A DNA stretch of 64,000 bases, taken from Owenia fusiformis. Taxonomy: Eukaryota > Annelida > Polychaeta > Sabellida > Oweniidae. How positions within the stretch are numbered: the stretch's first letter is position 1; each line of letters starts with the position of its first letter. Below, in pieces: positions 60,180 to 64,000 of the stretch. The notes under the pieces are model-generated. The model was not told the origin of the DNA, did not search any database, and saw only the letters and a program-made list of their open reading frames with translations. The translations under genes were made by a program, and so were the position numbers. The DNA lies in assembly GCA_903813345.2 (NCBI GenBank), contig CAIIXF020000007.1, positions 29,360,698 to 29,424,697 of the forward strand, given 5' to 3'.

Positions 60180-60800
60180 TTGTTTTTTTCCATTCCTTTT
60201 AACATTATTTGAGTTATTCTTTTCCATTTCCGTGTGAGTCATGATAATTTCATTCCTTTTATAATTTCAGTTATTCATATCCCATTCTCTTTAGCATTAT
60301 TCGAGTCATGTTTATTCTATTTTTTTTAATACTATTCAAGTCATATTTTTCCATTCCATTTGCATATGAGTCATGATGATTCCATTCCTTTTATCATTTC
60401 AGTCATACTTAGTCTATCCCATTCTCTTTAGCATCATTCAAGTCATGTTTATTCTATTCTCTTTAATACTATTCAAGTCATACTTTTTCCATTCCATTTG
60501 CAAATGAGTCATGATGATTCCATTCCTTTTATCATTTCAGTCATACTTAGTCTATCCCATTCTCTTTAGCATCATTCAAGTCATGTTTATTCTATTCTCT
60601 TTAATACTATTCAAGTCATACTTTTTCCATTCCATTTGCAAATGAGTCATGATGATTCCATTCCTTTTATCATTTCAGTCATACTTAGTCTATCCCATTC
60701 TCTTTAGCATCATTTGAGTCATGTTTATTCCATTCCCTTCAATAATACTATTTAAGTCATGCCCATTGTATTCTTTTTATATTACTTAGTCATGGTTATT
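60180..60800 (+). repeat. Tandem repeat, about 138-bp units with inner ~32-bp periodicity
   Basis: TCATGATGATTCCATTCC recurs at 60371, 60509 and 60647 (a diverged unit at 60238). Within a unit, ATTCAAGTCATGTTTATTC-like segments repeat about every 32 bp, so the long unit is a higher-order repeat. Confidence 0.9.
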
Positions 60801-62125
60801 CCACATTAATTAAATGAGGTGAATATGAGATTTATTCAGAGGGACAATATGATACTAGCCAGGGGAGAGTAGTGACAGAATATCATATGATATTAATCTG
60901 GAAATATCTTGTTTATTCCATAAATTATTTACCTCAAATGTTTTAATAGATCAAAATAACTTGTGCCCATTAATGCCAGAGAATATGATCTGATACAATT
61001 TTTCCCTAGTCAATATGATCCTATATTTCTTTTCCTTTATTATTTCCTTGAGTAAACTTAGTATTTATAGAATAAAAGAAGTGCATCTGTAGAATTTAAG
61101 GCCTTGTAATCCCTTGGAGGATACTCTTGTATAAAATTCCTTGTGATGCACCATCGTCCATAATTGATATTAGATTTTGATTTTTAAATAATTTGGCTTC
61201 CCAGGTGATTACCTTGTGTAGGATCAAATTCATAATCTGCTAATAATGCTTATGTATAATGTTGCCTGGTAATAATTCCTAGTCAGAAATGTGAGTTGAT
61301 TAAATACAACAAGGTCATTTGTTAGGGATACAATATCAGTCAATAGTTCATGTAACTTCTGGAGTTCTTTAAAGGAGTGGTATCGATATGGAGAACTTTT
61401 TGAACACACGTTTTTCTTAAACCAGTCATAAAAAAAAAAGTCAATTCTATTTCATCTTTATTATTTCCCAGGGAAGACATGTTATTTATAGAATACTGAA
61501 ACTTATAATCCATTATAAACTCTACTATAATATAATATTTAGAATATGATATGGTCATAGGTCAAAGCCATTTGAGTGACTTCTGAGCAAACATATTGCA
61601 GCATTACATTTCTATGGGCCCCTTTGGGATGAAGTTGTAATTCTAAATAATGGCTGTCGCAACGGGGTTATTCTCTTGGAAGTAATGGTTGCCTCGGTTA
61701 TACTCTAACGATGACTGTCAAAATGTGGTGGCGCCAAAAAACTCTAATAATCTTTGTATGTGGCTTAAAGAATCCTTAAGAAACATTATTGATAATGAAC
61801 CAATAACAATCAGATATATACAGAAATGTCATCTAGAAAATTGTATTTTAGTTAGGTTATGTATTTTAAGTTGTATAAATTGATGTTTACATCTTTTATA
61901 AAATATAGCATGCATTATGACCTTACAACTTCAATGTGACGACTAAGCTAGCATTTAATTCTTAAAAAAAATTTTTCTTCTATTTTTTATTTATTTATTG
62001 AAATATCCAATCATAACTTGTCGGGTCAAATCACATCTTTGCATTGAAAATCCCTTTGAATATTGTAAGTGTTCCAACATCAAATTGATTTTTTAAATAA
62101 AATAAATGAAACTTGTGCATTATAG

Positions 62126-62273
62126 TCATATATGGAGGACCATTTGAAGAACAAAGACCGTCTGGACAGTGAATGGGAAGGATTGTGTCGTTACGAGGCT
62201 GAGCCAAACAGTTGTGATGTCGCCAAGGAAGAGACCAATCAGAGCAAGAACAGATATGCCGATGTTCTCCCAT
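62126..62273 (+). CDS. PTPRN2: IA-2 exon [12 protein letters not shown]-terminal helix of the PTP domain
   Basis: Acceptor CATTATAG, donor CCAT|GTTAGT, 148 nt, enters in phase 0, leaves in phase 1. It encodes [40 protein letters not shown] and [14 protein letters not shown]2 has [50 protein letters not shown]: the alignment is gap-free and nearly two thirds identical. These are the first helices of the PTP fold, before the substrate-loop segment. The donor is GTTAGT, slightly off consensus but used in frame. Confidence 0.98.
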
Positions 62274-63680
62274 GTTAGTTTCTACATTTATTGATTTTGT
62301 ACATTTTTTTCAAAATATGGCTGTCATTATGGAACCTTCCAACAATACAAAATAATAATGTTTGAAAACTCAGAAATAAATCTTTGCTTTTTATTACGAT
62401 CTAAGAACATGTATTTACATTAACAATTTTATAGTACAGCTTTGAAAAAATGTTGTCTGTATTAGTCAGCTTTATACATTTTGTAAATAAGTCTGTAATT
62501 TAACTTGTAATCACGATTATGCAAAATGTTATTGTTCAATGCATGAATGTACATTTAATTGATGTCACAATACAATTGATTAACCATATTGAAATTATAT
62601 TGAAATACATGCAATTACTAGAGATATTGTGATAATTCACTTGTATTGAGATGTTTAGTAAGACAGAACGACTATGTCATTATCATCATTACAAGCTATA
62701 AATAAAATATGAGTCAATAATAACATGTCATTTGGTGACAATTGTGCAGAATTTACATGAACTGTCAACATACTGATTTCCATAGTTCTTTAGTAGGATT
62801 AGCCACAGACTGATATCTTATCATTTAATTAGTGCAAGTTATTATAAATTCAAAAAAGTTTTGTGCAAAAATCTCTAAGTGTGAAATTAATCAACCGATC
62901 TTGTTGATAGTTGGTAAGTCTTTAACAAATCACTTGATTTTGAAAAGTGTTTGCATGGGCGTAGCGCCCGGTACGCTGGGTACGCACAGGCGTACCAGAT
63001 GGTTGCAAATTCGCTCCAAATACAACCAAATTTGAAAATTTTCCGGGGGGAAAACCCCCAGACCCCCCTGAATGCTTGTTTTTTATTCACTCAACTCTTG
63101 TTCCTGTGGTCGTGGCGTACTACTTGAAAAAATAGCGCTACGCCCATGGTTTGTGCAAGATCTTTTGAACAACTCTAAAACAAAGGTTATTTCAAAATTT
63201 TACATTAATTTTGGATTTTTTTATTGATGAACTTTGTTGACAGCTCAGCCTGTTACTAGGTTAATGATGCGTAACTAGAATCAGCACTTTTGTTTTGACA
63301 ACTAGCAAAGATATTCATATTTATTATTCTATAGTTAGCATGATATTAATGTGAAACATGTGATAACATGTGAAAATAAAAACGGTATTTTTGTAATCAG
63401 TGGTAGAATATGATATTTTTGACAAATTTTCACTTAACCATAGCATACGGTTTTTTAGCCATGACATACGGCGCTGTATGCGATGGTTTATGGATTTTTG
63501 CTTCTTCAGACTCAGAACGAGGCTAAGTGTCAACATCGCTGGATTGTTTGGAAAATTCGAATTAAATAACTTAATTTCCGACGATTCTGATGACTTTTAC
63601 TATGGTATAAAAAGAACATCCTCTATTTACCATATGATAGATGTCAAATGTCGCAATCATGCATATCAATATATTTCCAG
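62274..63680 (+). other. Intron K-L (phase 1)
   Basis: 1.4 kb. Holds one GGGCGTAGCGC-ended element (62954-63148). A 94-codon ORF ending at the acceptor is out of frame with exon L. Confidence 0.85.
62954..63148. mobile_element. CATGGGCGTAGCGC-ended MITE
   Basis: Perfect 14-bp inverted ends CATGGGCGTAGCGC / GCGCTACGCCCATG. GTTTG directly borders both sides (62949-62953, 63149-63153). The inside has GGTACGC/GCGTACC and GGGGGGAAAACCCCC self-pairing segments. 195 bp, non-coding. Confidence 0.82.
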
Positions 63681-63754
63681 ATGACCACTCCCGTGTTGTA
63701 CTCAATACTGCGACTAACATAGCTGACTCTGACTACATCAATGCTAGCTCTATA
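63681..63754 (+). CDS. PTPRN2: IA-2 exon L: YDHSRV / SDYINAS motif of the PTP domain
   Basis: Acceptor TATATTTCCAG, donor TCTATA|GTAAGT, 74 nt, enters in phase 1, leaves in phase 0. With the split Tyr it reads YDHSRVVLNTATNIADSDYI NASSI. YDHSRV-L and DYINAS are hallmark PTP motifs (the DYINA strand); PTPRN2 has [25 protein letters not shown]. Confidence 0.97.
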
Positions 63755-63982
63755 GTAAGTATCCATCCCCCTCCCCCTGAATCATATAAAATCAGTCCTC
63801 GCATTATTTTCCCTTTCTCTTGAGTTGCTTGCTAATATGAAAAAATAAATCATTGCATAATATACAATTCTGAGGGTGATTTTGCAATGTGTGCCAAGAC
63901 AAACAATTGCAATCAAATAAAACAATGCTTGCCCATTGAGTTTTTATTTAAAGTACTAAGAAATGAATTATCTGTATTTTAG
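63755..63982 (+). other. Intron L-M (phase 0)
   Basis: 228 nt, with a CCCCCTCCCCC tract just after the donor; nothing else. Confidence 0.9.
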
Positions 63983-64000
63983 ACGGATCATGACCCACGG
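63983..64000 (+). CDS. PTPRN2: IA-2 exon M: start only (TDHDPR)
   Basis: Acceptor CTGTATTTTAG at 63972-63982. Six codons TDHDPR are visible before the window ends, matching MDHDPR / IEHDPR directly after DYINASPI in vertebrate PTPRN2 / PTPRN. The rest of the PTP domain, including the signature loop that decides catalytic state, lies beyond the window. Confidence 0.88.

Larger units (their letters stand above)
57445..62125 (+). other. Intron J-K (phase 0)
   Basis: 4.7 kb. Holds a 28-bp minisatellite (57758-57981), the second CAC-ended MITE (59168-59324) and a 138-bp tandem repeat (60180-60800). 58080-59160 and 60840-62120 show nothing recognised. Confidence 0.8.
7812..64000 (+). other. PTPRN2: IA-2/phogrin gene (PTPRN/PTPRN2 family), middle part, incomplete at both ends
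   Basis: At least eleven exons (A-B, D-H, I-M in the entries below, plus weaker C and a microexon) join with matching phases into one protein. Family knowledge: IA-2 and phogrin are type I membrane proteins of dense-core secretory granules with a cleaved luminal domain and a PTP-like cytoplasmic domain that is usually catalytically inactive; they affect granule content and hormone or transmitter release. The intracellular part read here is very close to vertebrate PTPRN2, for example [41 protein letters not shown] and DHDPR. Invertebrates generally have a single gene (ia2 in fly, ida-1 in worm), so the symbol means family, not a 1:1 orthologue of PTPRN2. The start codon, signal peptide, PTP signature loop and stop codon are not in the window, so catalytic state cannot be judged. 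Confidence 0.95.

Noticed and set aside
63400-63684. 94-codon + ORF ending at the exon L acceptor, which might suggest a second composite exon
   Set aside because: It is out of frame with exon L and stops two bases into it; the sequence is AT-rich with no protein-like pattern.
1-64000. Retroviruses, LTR elements, Polintons, CRISPR arrays, rRNA or free-standing tRNA genes
   Set aside because: None recognised. The only tRNA-like sequence is the head of the SINE at 50902-51234, and the only reverse-transcriptase-related protein piece is the LINE tail at 5292-5967.

Overview
The window is intron-rich, AT-rich animal DNA. It holds one recognisable host gene, on the + strand: the middle part of an IA-2/phogrin gene, the receptor-type protein tyrosine phosphatase N family (vertebrate PTPRN and PTPRN2; invertebrates usually have one co-orthologue). 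At least eleven exons with canonical AG/GT borders and matching phases can be read between 7812 and the right edge. They give a conserved luminal motif block, the membrane-proximal mature ectodomain, one transmembrane helix, the cytoplasmic linker and the start of the PTP domain. The signal peptide and RESP18-like region should lie to the left of the window or be unrecognised in 1-7811. The PTP catalytic motifs lie to the right. The long introns, single-copy-like protein and repeat types suggest a marine invertebrate (lophotrochozoan or non-vertebrate deuterostome); this is inference.

Layout: 1-7811 is upstream intron or flank with a 5'-truncated LINE (5292-5967) and old repeats. 7812-18058 holds exons A, B, a 42-nt exon C, a possible 30-nt microexon and exon D, all joined by phase-1 introns. 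23455-23893 holds exons E and F. 38507-38577 is exon G. 50246-51483 holds H (transmembrane) and I. 57390-57444 is J, and 62126-64000 holds K, L and the start of M.

The most interesting item is a 627-nt open frame (56764-57390) that runs in frame, without a stop, across the splice acceptor into exon J. It starts with ATG just after a stop, carries about seven copies of an eight-residue repeat (GPAMNGSV type), and continues in protein-like sequence. It could be the first exon of a short, soluble, cytoplasmic-only isoform made from an internal promoter.

The introns carry a varied repeat set: a decayed Tc1/mariner element with about 190-bp terminal inverted repeats (TIRs), three smaller TA-flanked CAGGGTG-ended elements or relatives, a TTAA-flanked piggyBac-like MITE, two oppositely oriented CAC-ended MITEs with 5-bp target duplications that flank exons H-J, a tRNA-derived SINE, a 516-bp foldback, several dispersed families of 3-5 copies, and many minisatellites. 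No retroviral, LTR, Polinton, CRISPR or rRNA sequence was recognised.
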